Counted from the first letter of the stretch, positions 1-11,441 are shown. The stretch: 64,000 nucleotides of DNA from Rhabditoides inermis (GCA_963966185.1 CAWZYM010000322.1:1-64000); one strand, 5' to 3'. Notes: generated by a model from the sequence alone, not told the origin. Program-made: numbers and translations.

Positions 1-201
1 CAAAGAAACAAGAGCCTGATAGTAGGCAGCGCTAGAAGCAATCAACTTCAAGACAAATGAATTAAATCGCTTAATGAATTTAGAATAAAACCGCACAAAC
101 TAAATGTTTCAAACGAACTAAATTGACCAACATCCACATAAACATAATCATGTCAACAAAATGAAATCATCAAATGAATGAGAAGAATAAAGTCGGCTTA
201 C

Positions 202-318
202 CCTTCTTGAAGTTGAGGTGGCAGATGAACAGGTTGTAGATGAAGAAGCTGCAGCGCAGCTCCAACAAGTCCGGCGGGATGATGGCCCATCATCATCGGC
301 CTTTCTTTGGTTTACGAC
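202..318 (-). pseudogene. Segment X of the decayed minus-strand gene, cut by the window edge
   Basis: Identical in layout to 2476-2592: acceptor at the high-coordinate end, GTAAGC donor at the low end, in-frame double TGA before WAIIPPDLL. Its partner Y would lie left of position 1. Confidence 0.35.
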
Positions 319-787
319 CTGAAAGAATACGAATCAATATAAATGGAACGAACTAGAATATGACCAAATACGAAATCAATAAATTACAAAATATGAAAAA
401 TAATATAAATCAAAACAAGAACACAAATCGAGAACGGAAGACACATCAAAAAATGTCAGGCCGGGAATGTCGCGGACGCGATGCAAACACATAAAAGACT
501 AAGAGAATGAGTGTGTGACTACATAATAAATATGTACGAATACTTTGGAATTACTAGTAATTAATTAGAATCGATAATCAATCGACAACACCCAATTAAC
601 ACAACCTGGGAAAGACGAAATTCTCCCGCCAGAAGAGATGGGCGGAGTCATCAAATGGCAATGCGACCACAATTGACCGGGAATATTTGTCAATGCCGGA
701 ATCCGTATTATTTAAATCAGAATTGAACGGCATTGATGGTCCCGGACCGACTACATTCAAATACATGACCGTAACCCATCCGGAGAG

Positions 788-795
788 TATAAAAG
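788..795 (+). promoter_or_regulatory. TATA-like box of the repeat-unit gene
   Basis: TATAAAAG, a full match to a metazoan TATA box, repeated in the other units at 3062, 11424, 14570 and 16844. A start about 25-32 nt downstream would fall in the pyrimidine-rich stretch near 815-822, ahead of the GTGAGT donor at 858. Activity is not shown by sequence alone. Confidence 0.4.
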
Positions 796-805
796 CTCAT
801 CCGGG

Positions 806-1343
806 ATGCAATCAAAACACTTATCCTCACTTATCCTACTTGCGACCGTCAGGCGCGGTGAGTGGATGCGATAAATCAATGAATCGAATGAAGTGGACCG
901 ACATCTAACTGTAAATCAGGGTGAATGTAAACTGAATCACACTATGATAAATTACGAGTAGTACAGCGGATTAAATGCAAAAGAATGTGTTCGCAGTGGA
1001 GTGAATCGGAATATGATCACGCCAGTATCGCAGAGGTTCTGCACTGAGCGTCCCTTCTTCCCCTTCTTCAGCAGCCGATTGCCCGGTGGATTCCGAGGCG
1101 CTGCGTGCGTTGTATGGCCATGCAACCCGGTGGATTCCGGGGGCCCGCACTCCTACCGCATCAAGTCTCCGTCGCTGGTGGATTCCCGACGAGAGCTACC
1201 GTAACCACTCACTGGAACCAAGAATACGCTACAGTATCCCGCTTCTTCTACAAGTACATCATCACCGTGCGGCTCTATCTACCGTAACCCTCGTCCAACT
1301 CCTGTACCTCAACCACTTCAATAATCGCATGAATATGAAATAA
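806..1343 (+). CDS. Candidate 107-residue secreted or membrane protein of the repeat unit, copy 1
   Basis: I do not recognise this protein. The proposed exons are 806-857 and 1072-1343. They are joined by a GTGAGT donor and a TTCTTCAG acceptor and sum to 324 nt. The start MQSKHLSSLILLATV is hydrophobic and resembles a short signal peptide, followed by RR and then Ala-Asp-Cys-Pro. The rest is rich in Arg, Trp, His and Leu with no known domain seen. A TATAAAAG lies at 788-795 and an AATAAA at 1356-1361. One difficulty is that the ATG is only 11 nt past the TATA-like box, so a start about 30 nt downstream of the box would miss it. Two substitutions among copies are synonymous in this frame (GCG/GCT and GTG/GTA) but not in the competing frame that starts near 1111, which is mild support. 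It could also be a non-coding transcript. Confidence 0.4.
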
Positions 1344-2018
1344 CAATGTATTGCAAATAAATAATGTTATGATTACGTGTACTTTGGTGACGATCTTGGG
1401 TGCGCTCATGGTGCACGGCCACCACTGAACCACTGAATCCAGACGTCACGAAAGTGCATCGTTTCAAAATTTGCGAGAACAAGCAGCAACTTCAAAACAA
1501 TCAGAAAACCAACCACTGATTACTTTGCAAAGATAGTATTTGAATGAACGAATGTATTCAAATAAAACAAAACTGGTGCACATTTTTTTGGCAACTCAGT
1601 TTCAATAGGTTAATAATCAAACTGAAGCAAATACCCCGACAAATTTGCAATGCGGCGAAAGTCTCAATGGTAATATAATTTTAAAAGACTCGTTCACAAA
1701 TCAAATTAATAAACAGAACAAACAAGTGAACCAACTTACGAATGAAACTCTTGGAAATGAACAATGAATGCAGCGTGCATAATGAAGCACATCGAAATCT
1801 AATACCAAAATAATTAGCTATCGTTCCAGCGGAACGAAGCCATGAAGAATCAAACAGGAAACAAACAACAAAAACTATAACAGTTTCAAAGAATAAATAT
1901 AACAAATACAACTATAAAGTATTTTATCGCATTATATGTGGCGTGGTTACACGCCTACAATAACTAACGGAACATCAATAGAATGTATTGTGGAAAAGGA
2001 ATCGAGGGACGAACTTAC

Positions 2019-2592
2019 CTGTACGTCATGACTGTCGCCTTCGACAGTGACGGCGCCGCAGTTGTTCTTGCTGCTCCCCTCTACGGTGGCGCCCCTTCTT
2101 CGTCGACATGACGTTGCCCTTCCCGTAGTCCATCGACGGCAGGAGTCCTTGCGGCGAAGAGACCAGCGCCAGCACGGAATCTAAATGAAATGAATAAATA
2201 AAAACAACAAGAGAAATTATTATCATGAAATAATCTAATATCCCAACGAACCATCTAACAACATTTAAATATCCCAAAGAAACAAGAGCCTGATAGTAGG
2301 CAGCGCTAGAAGCAATCAACTTCAAGACAAATGAATTAAATCGCTTAATGAATTTAGAATAAAACCGCACAAACTAAATGTTTCAAACGAACTAAATTGA
2401 CCAACATCCACATAAACATAATCATGTCAACAAAATGAAATCATCAAATGAATGAGAAGAATAAAGTCGGCTTACCCTTCTTGAAGTTGAGGTGGCAGAT
2501 GAACAGGTTGTAGATGAAGAAGCTGCAGCGCAGCTCCAACAAGTCCGGCGGGATGATGGCCCATCATCATCGGCCTTTCTTTGGTTTACGAC
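2019..2592 (-). pseudogene. Two exon-like segments of a decayed minus-strand gene in the repeat unit
   Basis: Segment X (2592-2476) has a TTTCAG acceptor and a GTAAGC donor and reads WAIIPPDLLELRC then FFIYNLFICHLNFKK with strongly coding-like third positions. Two consecutive TGA codons sit immediately before the Trp in that frame. Segment Y (2180-2019) has a TTTAG acceptor and a GTAAGT donor. X and Y join in phase into SVLALVSSPQGLLPSMDYGK, and that frame then ends in a basic tail at a stop at 2026-2028. A third strong donor (GTAAGTTGG) lies at about 1739. The Cys/Asn spacing after LLELRC is faintly like the N-terminal domain of NPC1-type sterol transporters, but I cannot confirm that. The stops and a frame switch in Y suggest a pseudogene copied with the array. 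Confidence 0.4.
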
Positions 2593-3079
2593 CTGAAAGA
2601 ATACGAATCAATATAAATGGAACGAACTAGAATATGACCAAATACGGAATCAATAAATTACAAAATATGAAAAATAATATAAATCAAAACAAGAACACAA
2701 ATCGAGAACGGAAGACACATCAAAAAATGTCAGGCCGGGAATGTCGCGGACGCGATGCAAACACATAAAAGACTAAGAGAATGAGTGTGTGACTACATAA
2801 TAAATATGTACGAATACTTTGGAATTACTAGTAATTAATTAGAATCGATAATCAATCGACAACACCCAATTAACACAACCTGGGAAAGACGAAATTCTCC
2901 CGCCAGAAGAGATGGGCGGAGTCATCAAATGGCAATGCGACCACAATTGACCGGGAATATTTGTCAATGCCGGAATCCGTATTATTTAAATCAGAATTGA
3001 ACGGCATTGATGGTCCCGGACCGACTACATTCAAATACATGACCGTAACCCATCCGGAGAGTATAAAAGCTCATCCGGG

Positions 3080-3617
3080 ATGCAATCAAAACACTTATCC
3101 TCACTTATCCTACTTGCGACCGTCAGGCGCGGTGAGTGGATGCGATAAATCAATGAATCGAATGAAGTGGACCGACATCTAACTGTAAATCAGGGTGAAT
3201 GTAAACTGAATCACACTATGATAAATTACGAGTAGTACAGCGGATTAAATGCAAAAGAATGTGTTCGCAGTGGAGTGAATCGGAATATGATCACGCCAGT
3301 ATCGCAGAGGTTCTGCACTGAGCGTCCCTTCTTCCCCTTCTTCAGCAGCCGATTGCCCGGTGGATTCCGAGGCGCTGCGTGCGTTGTATGGCCATGCAAC
3401 CCGGTGGATTCCGGGGGCCCGCACTCCTACCGCATCAAGTCTCCGTCGCTGGTGGATTCCCGACGAGAGCTACCGTAACCACTCACTGGAACCAAGAATA
3501 CGCTACAGTATCCCGCTTCTTCTACAAGTACATCATCACCGTGCGGCTCTATCTACCGTAACCCTCGTCCAACTCCTGTACCTCAACCACTTCAATAATC
3601 GCATGAATATGAAATAA
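3080..3617 (+). CDS. Candidate 107-residue protein of the repeat unit, copy 2
   Basis: Same structure as the copy at 806-1343: exons 3080-3131 and 3346-3617, TATA-like box at 3062-3069. I see no differences within the exons. It is the last copy before the duplicated block, so downstream of its AATAAA the flank differs from that of copy 1. Confidence 0.4.
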
Positions 3618-4084
3618 CAATGTATTGCAAATAAATAATGTTATGATTACGTGTACTTTTGTGACGATCTTGGGTGCGCTCAGAGAGTCGCAGGAGTGCT
3701 GGTCGCCGACCTCACTCGGCTACGTCGGTTAATGGTCGCTGGCGGACGTGTCACCAGGCCCGGCACTGCGCATTCCCTTCAATCACATACACTCGCCGCC
3801 AGAAAGTTGGACGTCTGCTTCTCTCTCTCTTTATTTTATTAACAAAAGTGTATTAGAAAAGAGCGTTGTGTGTTCTCCACCCGTCTGAGCAAAGGCGACT
3901 CACGGCTCGGCCGGCTGATCGCTCGCCGCTGTCACAGCGATTGCACGCGCCGCATGAGCCCGCGCAGCGCGGACGCCATTGCTAAGTGCAAAGTCAGTGC
4001 ATCCCGCCTTTGAAGATTCCCACGCGGCGCGGCGCGCGACTGTGACAAGCGATATAGGCGCGCGGCGATGAGCGGGACGAACCG

Positions 4085-4193
4085 TGGAACTTGCAAATTC
4101 TGAATACATGTCATCATAGATGTTCTCCGACTCGCTGCCGCAGCCGCCGATGTTGTACCACAGGCCGCAGTGCGGATTCGTCGTCATCAACAA
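4085..4193 (-). pseudogene. Exon-like minus-strand segment with a Cys-rich reading
   Basis: The minus strand reads TNPHCGLWYNIGGCGSESEN and then IYDDMYSEFA, with GC-biased third positions typical of the real exons here. The preceding sequence toward 4200 contains an AG acceptor. Downstream the frame stays open through an arginine/alanine-rich CpG stretch to about 3900, which looks less coding-like. The Cys-Gly-Leu-Trp-Tyr pattern recalls the start of NPC1-type sterol transporters, but one short segment is not enough. The duplicate lies at 17867-17975 with one Gly to Asp change. Confidence 0.3.
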
Positions 4194-4199
4194 GGTGCT

Positions 4200-6480
4200 A
4201 CTAATCAGATGGGACGGAGGAAAAAGGCATATTAGTATGTTACAGGTGCTATTTGCGATCGGAGATCGTCTTCGCGATCATAAGATCAAATTGCCTACCA
4301 ACAGCGCGCGCGGAGACGATTCTACTGGAGGACGAGTGAAAGAGCTTTTGTTATGTTGTTTATTGTTCGCTTTCATGACTGTTGTATGCATTCTATTGTG
4401 AAAGTAACAATAATCATAAAACATGAAGTTTTGCGCAATTCTCGCAATTACTTTTGAGTAGTGTTTGGTGGTGCGGTAAGAGTGCGTTTTGAGTTTTACT
4501 AGATTTGCATAGAATTCTCACTATTTAAGTTTTGTCGTCGATTTTTCATTGTTTTTTTTCGTAAAAAGTTACTTATTTGTAGTTTACTTTGGATGTTTTC
4601 ACGTTTGTTGTATTCTTGATGTGCACGCCTCCTGTCTAGCTACAATCTGGAGATTGTAGACAGACGGAAGGCGCACTTAAAGTGACAATTTCACTTAAAA
4701 ATGATATTATACTGATGAAAAGTTAATGGAAACATCAAATAACATCTACTAAACCTGAAAACTAGAACTTTTTTCATGATTTCAAACTATTTTTTGCCCC
4801 AAAAAATAGTTGATTTTGAATTCTTCATGGGTAAAAAGTGAGGTTACATCACAGCTGAGTGTCTAAAACGTCTTGAATGACGAGAATTTGGAAAAAAAAT
4901 TGATATGAAATTCAGTTTCTAGCATAAACTGAAGTCGTAGAAGCCGATAAACATATTCCTATGTGATACGCATCTCGAGTTCAATAGTTATAGCCAGAAT
5001 TCGTAAAGCGCGCCAGTTCAAAATTCAATTTTTTTTCCGATTGCGGATCAATAAAATTGTCACTTTAAGCCAGAGCGCTCGCTCTCTTTCGATAGTAAGA
5101 AGGAAGTGCACATGGAAGGAGCTGCTGGGCTAGGAAGGAGCTGCTCATGCAGGAGTTGCACTGCATGAGGGAGGAGTTGCACATTGACCAGTTTAGTAAA
5201 AGAATAGCATTTTTGCACAATGTTTGACACAGAAGGGTGTTTTCGACCGTATTGGATCGAATAGAGTAGCATGAAACTGTACCAGCCGGAGATCTGCATT
5301 TACTAGTGATCTGATGTTTAGCTCATATCGAGGATTGATGCACTTTTATGGTACTAACAAAGATCATACAGCTGATGATACTGTAATATATGCGAAAGAC
5401 ACATCGCACTACTCATGTAGGCTGATCAATTTACTGTTTCCGCGCCTACACCCTTATGTCTACTGGCTTAATATCTATATCTCAATATACATTTCTAGAA
5501 GGCTGTAGTATTAGAACTTTCTTGTATATAAGTCGGTATCATTTGTGATTTTCGAGAGTATCGCTACACTTTCAACCATATCCGGGACCTTTCATCGCCC
5601 TCTTCATCATTGTAGCAGAATTCAAAAAAAACCTAACAAACGATGTGATCGGCGAAATTGGGATGGGGAAGTTGGGTTGTCAAAATAATATCGAGCAAAG
5701 AAAAAAAGTTCTTCATCAAATCTGCAAATATTGCGATGACAGAATTCGAGGAACTTCATTGGCATGTTTTCGGCGAATTTAGCGACGGCAGAATTCGCTG
5801 ATCTTTGTGTGTTTTCCGCGAATTTAGCGATGGCCAAATTCGCTGAACAGCGACGGATCAAATTCGCTTTCACAAAAGTTCGGCCGGTGAGAGGGATCGA
5901 ACCGTCGTCCCTCGATCACGAAGCGTGAATGTTACCAATGGCAGCTCGTTCGCAAAGATTCTAAAACGTTGTGAAACATGCGCCATCATGATATTGAAAA
6001 AGTATGCAAACGACTGTTGATGGTATAAAAACATCTATGTTTTAATATACCAGAAACAGCGAGAACTTTGTTCTCCTTTTGGAATGCGAATAGCTAAACA
6101 GACGATACCGGATAAATGTTGAATTGAATTGAATTGATCAAAACACAACTACGTCCCTATCGCGTTCGTACGTCCAGGTGTTCCTCTCTCAGTGTATAGC
6201 CCCAATTCAAATCAAGACGGGAACCAGCACTGCCGCGCTGGTTGTAATTCCATTCTGTGCTGCAGTGGCAGCAGTTTCCAGGTGACCGCTTCTTTTGTTG
6301 AAACATAACATAACCAATAACATATTAATTATTTATTACAGTAATTCTTACAAAGAAGCGTGAGAAGAAGAAAGAAAAAAAAGCGTTTTTTTCCACAATC
6401 GACATAATCACTGTTTCGATAATAGTCATTTCAATATACATACAGGAATACATACATACAAGATTCTCCCTTCTCTTTCT
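4200..6480. other. AT-rich spacer with a short-TIR segment and no gene seen
   Basis: No convincing exon. 4676-5069 is bounded by a 15-bp inverted repeat (cttaaagtgacaatt and its complement), possibly a small non-autonomous element, without a clear target duplication. A short hairpin lies at 4630-4663 (tctagctacaatct / agattgtagaca). Variants of the words gaatttagcg and ttcgc recur several times at 5755-5870. The same content is present at 17985-20270. Confidence 0.5.
5881..5948 (-). other. tRNA-like (SINE-type) fragment
   Basis: On the minus strand GGTTCGATCCC matches an RNA polymerase III B box, preceded by an A-box-like CATTGGTAAC and a loop resembling an anticodon arm. No full cloverleaf forms: the acceptor stem does not pair. 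I therefore read it as a tRNA-derived repeat, not a tRNA gene. The duplicate is at 19665-19732. Confidence 0.4.
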
Positions 6481-6505
6481 TCCTTATCTCTCTCTCTCTA
6501 TGTCG

Positions 6506-6673
6506 TCACCGCCATGTATAGCACATGAACTGTTTGGTGTTCTTCCAACCGTCTTCCTTGTTCAGTTTGTCCGCTTCAACCTCATTCGACGTGATGTAGC
6601 GGTAGTGGCCTGAAAAAAACTTCTCACCAACCACACTAAAGGTGTCGTCTCTCTCTCTCTCTCTCTTTCTTTT

Positions 6674-6705
<32 letters not shown>

Positions 6706-9700
6706 CGATATTGCATTTCTGAAACTATCGAAGTCTTCTGAGAGACATCTCCTTCTGGTGATTCCGCTGCCTGCCCACTCTCGCTTATGCTAATGCGGAT
6801 TGCTGCCCGAAATAGTGACTTCAAATCGCCAGCGCTTTAGAAGTCAGTACCGAAGGGAAAGGACATTCGAAAAGACTGACCGATCCTTAACAAAAAATCT
6901 TCGGGTTTTCGAAACGAATTTTCGCTACTGTATATAAAGACGAGAAGCTTATCTTTCCTTATCTGCTTATCTGCTTATACTCTGCGCCAGTTCGATAGGT
7001 TCTGATCTACCTCGCTTGCAGTTCGAAATACGGTGCCATAACCGTCTGCCTCTCTTGTTTTGCGCACTATTGCTGAGAGCTGATCTCCGTCATCCTCTGA
7101 TATACCCCACCGCGCGCAACTTATTGCGAGCATAGAACAATATTAGTTTATTAGAACGGGTATCAACATACATATTTGTGAAGGACGCAACTAACTGAGT
7201 TTAAAAAAAACATTGAAACACTTAATAACGAAAGCTGTGCGGAAGAGACAGTCCTCCCCTTTGCACACGCACCTTTGATTTCCATCATGTACAGTGGAAC
7301 GTCGGCCGTGCAGATGCGCCGCGACACACAGTATCCCTGCAGGATCTTCTCGCGATTCTGCCAATCACTCGGGAACACAGTGAGGATTTGCATTGCTGAA
7401 ATATACACATGTGGATACTACATTAATGTTTCTACCACCATTCGCATTTACATTCCTCTAGTACTCTAGTTATTTCCACTACTGATTGTGAGTGATCTGA
7501 GACATTATTACAATGGGGAAACGATTAATAATTACAATTAATCACAAATTACACCAACAAAAACATACGCCAACACTTTTGTGTCGTCCGATTCTTCTAG
7601 TTATTTACACTACTGATCTGACATGTTCTGAAGTTCTGAATTCTGTAATCTGGATGTACACAGTGACACATGATTCATACCACATTTACCTTACGTTTTA
7701 TGATTATGTTGATTCTTAAATTATTGTGGTATGATGAATCATTCTAACCAGCTCCGCCAGTTCGGTTTTGAACACCGATGCCCATTTTCGGTACCAAAAT
7801 GGTAGAGGGGGTAGGTGTCCTCCCCAGACATGTGCTAGACAGACAAGGTGACTCACCCAGGTTGGTTGTTGTGTCGGTGTAGTGCACGTCGTATAGTTCC
7901 AGCAACGCGTTCTCGCACTCATCCATGAACCACTGCAGATTGTCAGCCGAGAGATCCGGTCGAACCACCCGACCCAGACTGTCTGCAACAAACTCAGGTG
8001 CGGCAAGTCCCTTCCAAAGTGTTCTGAGAGCAATTCGAAAGGCAACACAGTGTTTCAAAGTGATTCGGGAGTGTTTCGAAGAGACTAACCGGGACTTTAC
8101 ACAACATCCTAGGATTTTCGATCGAATCCACATTTTCCACGGTACGCGAATTATCGGCGGTCGGCCAGACAGGGGCGAAATGACGAGCTTTTTATGCAAA
8201 TTGGAAAAAAAACGAGGTTTCACGCCGAAAATACGGCAAAAATGAAAGAAACTAAAAAATCGAAATCTAAAGTTCTGTGCGGACACTATCAAAGCACTTC
8301 TCCCTCAAACTGGGTTCTGTAGCATGGGTTTGAAGTGAGTTATTAAGTTTTGTAGTTTTCACCTATTGAACAGCCTCAAAAATGCGGTTATCGAACGATA
8401 ACAAGAAAATTAAAGCTAAATTCAAAAATCGAAATCCAGAGTTCTATGAGGACTGGGGATCTACACCATACCCATACATCAAAAAATTGGAAAGATTCAT
8501 CAATTCCGTAAAGAGTTATTAGCTCTGGAAGGTGCAGAACTCTGCTTCATTTGACTTGCAAAAGACCCTCATTTCCGTCAATAGGAGCCGAAATTTCGAG
8601 CACTGTATACTCTGCACCAGAGCGATAGTCTTCGATCTACCTCGCTCGCAAGTACGGTGCCATAACCGTCTGCCTCTCTTGTTTTGCGCGCTATTGCCGA
8701 GAGCTGACTCTCCGTCTTTCTCTGATCTACCCCACCGCACACAACTTATTGCGAGCATAGAACTATAGGTCAACGTGCTGTCCTCCGAGTTCGATCGCGG
8801 AGGCCGAATAACTATGTATTACTTGTTGGCTTGCGCGGCAGTTGGGTGTAGTTGTCGCGGAAGCCGACGATGTTCGCCATCTGGAAGGGCATGGCGACAG
8901 CCACGTGGCGGCGAGAGTCATTGGGAGAAAAGAAGCCGAACAGAGGATGCGTCTGCTGCAACACCAGAGAGTGGGGAGGGAGAGAGAGAGAGGGAGGGAG
9001 GAAGGGAGATGGAGAGAGGGGGGTGAAGAGAGGGGGGATGGAGAGAGAGGGGGAGAGAGAGAGGGGGGAGGGAGGGAGAGGAAGGGAGGAAGAGAGAGGG
9101 AGAGAGAGGGGGAGAGAGGGGGAGAAAGAGAGGGAGGGAGAGAGGGGGGAGAGAGGGAGGGAGAAAGAGAGAGGGAGAGAGAGGGGTGGAGGGAGAGAAG
9201 GGTGAGAGAGACAGAGAGAGAGAGGAACTGTAATCACACCGAACCTGAAGCCGGAAGTATGTCAACGCGTGCTCTCCAGTATCGATACAGTCAGGCAGAT
9301 CGACGTTGGCGAATACCTAGGAGTAAAAAGATCACAAAGAGAAAGAAGAGAAAGACATAACATTGCATTTCTATCAGTGTACACACCTGCATGAATCCGA
9401 GTTCCTCTCCCTGCATTCTCGTGAACTTACAAAGTGTCTCCAGCTCAGAGTGAGTGACGTTCGGACCATTCAAACACTAAATACTCTCTTTCTCTCTCCC
9501 TCCCCCTCCCTCCCTCCCTCCCTCTCCAATCTCCTAACCGTGGCCAGTGTGCCGTTGGGATGGAATAGCTGAGCGGAGAAGAGAACGTCTGGTTGGTTGC
9601 AGAGTGCGCGGCTCTCACTCAATCCCAGCGCAGTCAGACCACTCGACACATCCGAGAGTAGACTGGAGGTGTAGCAGGCGATCTGCATCAGTTGCAGCAC

Positions 9701-9708
9701 CATCGCCT
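6506..9708 (-). CDS. Unrecognised glycoprotein-like gene, last seven exons, copy 1
   Basis: I do not recognise this protein. Seven minus-strand exons join in phase: 9708-9539, 9476-9387, 9316-9245, 8955-8823, 7982-7857, 7395-7273 and 6609-6506. They end at TGA after NTKQFMCYTWR, giving about 270 visible residues. N-glycosylation sequons (NGT, NVT, NYT) and several Cys residues suggest an extracellular or lumenal product. I see no membrane segment in this part. Other pieces are FFSPNDSRRHVAVAMPFQMA, DNLQWFMDECENALLELYD and LTVFPSDWQNREKILQGYC. Phase consistency over six introns argues it is or was a real gene. The 5' end is not found: the exon at 9708 needs a preceding phase-1 exon, and the duplicated block stops at 9948. 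A CT/GA microsatellite fills the intron at 8975-9225. Confidence 0.65.
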
Positions 9709-9956
9709 CTCGAAAGAGCAGGTGAAATGAAGAAGCGGTTGCCCTCCACGTATCCACGTTCCGAACACACACAACACAAAAAGATGATGAGATGACAGGA
9801 GACATCCATTATTATTTATTATACATGAATCCATGCGACCGGCACTATGACAGCCAACATGAATCAATGCTATAGCACTCTGTAATAGCATTTCAAAACT
9901 TTATTGCTATAAAGCTCGATATGATACTCTTCCTCTTCATAGTATCACTGACTACA

Positions 9957-10140
9957 GAGTGCGGGTGGCGCGCGGGTGGGACGCGGGTTGAGAGCCGATT
10001 GGGGACATTTGCGGGTGGCACGCTAGTGGGGCGCGGGTGAGCTGCGGGTGAGACGCGGGTGGGGCGCGGGAAAGGCGAGAGAAGAGCTGTTAAAGAGCAA
10101 CTGCGGGTGGCACGCGGGTGGGGCGCGACTAGCGTGCCAC
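9957..10140. repeat. GC-rich minisatellite
   Basis: Variants of gcgggtg(gg/gc)(a/g)cgc are repeated many times, ending in an inverted piece near 10125-10158 (gcgactagcgtgccacctgcgcccc). It begins right at the breakpoint of duplicated copy 1, so it may mark or have promoted the rearrangement. Confidence 0.8.
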
Positions 10141-10461
10141 CTGCGCCCCACCCGCAGAGAGAAAAGAACTTATAAATCGCGCTCTACCGCAAATAATATA
10201 AATATGTTGTGCTCTATTGCCAAAATGACGAATATTTTTTTGTATTTGTTTCGTTAATTATGTTTGTTTTATTTTTTTTATTTCATAAGCGTATTTCTTC
10301 TTTCATTCAATGAACTCCGAGTATGATCTGTTTGCTAATTGTCACTCTAAACTCTGTTGCCGATAGTCTTCACCGTCCCGTGTTGTCGTTTCCGTTTTGT
10401 TTGTTTATTCTTATTTGTTATACATTTGTATTGTGTATTGTTATTGATTACGCATCTCTAG

Positions 10462-10567
10462 GCACAATGCTGATAGAAGAGCGGCGAGCGCACGTTCTGT
10501 GAACGTGGTGATCAAGCACGGCCACGTCCCCCGTTACGACATCTCCAAGCAGTGCTGTCCACAGTAA
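10462..10567 (+). CDS. Possible 3'-terminal exon of an unknown plus-strand gene
   Basis: After a CTCTAG acceptor the frame reads VNVVIKHGHVPRYDISKQCC and ends PQ-stop at 10565-10567, with G/C-ending codons like the true exons. No partner exon upstream was found in the adjacent minisatellite. It could be a remnant. Confidence 0.3.
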
Positions 10568-10793
10568 AGGTACGAAAAGCACGCCTCACATTCAGGTTGA
10601 CTATATATCATTTTTCGACTGAACGTTGTGTTTTGAGAAAGGGAGGAAATCATTACATTCGGTGTTCGATACTTTGTGCGTGTAAATATTGTTGTTCAAC
10701 TAATGTTGTTGTCGACATTCGCTATTGTTAGTTTCAGTCAGTTAGCCGGTATGTGTTTCTATAGTTGTTGTGTGTTGACTGTTGTGGTTGTAG

Positions 10794-10913
10794 GCGCTTC
10801 GAGGAGGTGCGGTGGGGCAGAGCGGCGCCAGCGACTCCCGGGAGTCATCAACCAGTACTACCTGTTTGATATCCAGCACAACTCACGGCCACGTTACCGC
10901 TCAAGATCAACCG
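10794..10913 (+). CDS. Possible exon of an unknown plus-strand gene
   Basis: Bounded by a TTGTAG acceptor and a GTCAGT donor. One frame reads LPGVINQYYLFDIQHNSRPR and then YRSRSTG. It shares a cacggccacgt word with the exon at 10462 and with the array unit near 1411, hinting at common origin. Function unknown. Confidence 0.3.
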
Positions 10914-11441
10914 GTCAGTGAACACTTTTCACTGAAAATGTCACTCTATCTGATAGGTTCCATATATGACATGTGGCTTGCATAATTTCAATAGTGTTCG
11001 TGTCGTGTGACTTGTTATCCCAAACTTACAGTGAGATGATCGCGACTACGATCAGCTCGTACGGCGTACGAAGGCAAGAGGGGCATTTAGACGAAGAGCA
11101 GCTGCTGATTGGAGGGGGAGCGCATGGAGTTCGAGGTGAGGAGTGAGGAGGAACGATGAATAGTGGAAATGGGAGGAACAGTTTAACCTTAAGAAATTGC
11201 TAAAACGATTGTTCATAATTGAATCTGGCCGATACATTGGTGATGTTGACATATCGATGATTTTTTTTTTATTGTTGGTATTGCGTTTATCTCACTACTC
11301 ATAGAGAGTAACAAGGATATAGCCGTACCAATTGGAATCCGTATTATTTAAATCAGAATTGAACGGCATTGATGGTCCCGGACCGACTACATTCAAATAC
11401 ATGACCGTAACCCATCCGGAGAGTATAAAAGCTCATCCGGG

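Larger units (their letters stand above)
1..3657. repeat. Tandem array A of the 2274-bp unit (about 1.6 units, window edge to 3657)
   Basis: Sequence from position 1 recurs from 2275 almost base for base (for example 687 matches 2961 and 1001 matches 3275), giving a 2274-bp period. The second unit stops matching near 3657, just after a shared word ending in gtgcgctca, where the segmentally duplicated block begins. Each unit holds a plus-strand candidate gene and minus-strand exon-like pieces, listed separately. The array continues beyond the left edge of the window. Confidence 0.95.
3658..9948. repeat. Segmental duplication, copy 1
   Basis: This block matches 17440-23737 at an offset of 13782 to 13791 bp, with only scattered substitutions and microsatellite length changes. 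The alignment extends left into the last array unit. It ends at 9948, after a shared catagtat, where copy 1 continues with a GC-rich minisatellite and copy 2 with unrelated sequence. Contents in order: candidate exon at 4085-4193, an AT-rich stretch with a short-TIR segment (4676-5069), a tRNA-like fragment (5881-5948), then the seven exons of the gene ending at 6506. Confidence 0.95.

Noticed and set aside
687..908. 73-residue open frame MSMPESVLFK... in each array unit
   Set aside because: It overlaps the TATA-like box and the candidate first exon, runs through a GTGAGT donor, and a copy-to-copy change (Arg/Leu) that is silent in the other frame is replacing in this one.
5881..5948. Possible functional tRNA gene on the minus strand
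   Set aside because: B box present, but acceptor and T stems do not pair properly.
7744..8292. 182-residue minus-strand open frame
   Set aside because: Only 7857-7982 is an exon. The preceding part is intron read in frame by chance, shown by the in-phase joining with exon 8823-8955 through the TTGCAG acceptor.
8812..9237. Overlapping open frames of 110-170 residues, Ser/Pro/Leu-rich on one strand and Arg/Glu/Gly-rich on the other
   Set aside because: They are reading frames through a CT/GA microsatellite; the real exons flank it. The same applies at 22600-23056, 24579-24959, 48347-48819, 49235-49600, 51362-52012 and 55916-56413.
9957..10140. GC-rich stretch as a CpG-island promoter
   Set aside because: It is a minisatellite of gcgggtg-type units at a duplication breakpoint, with no gene start attached.
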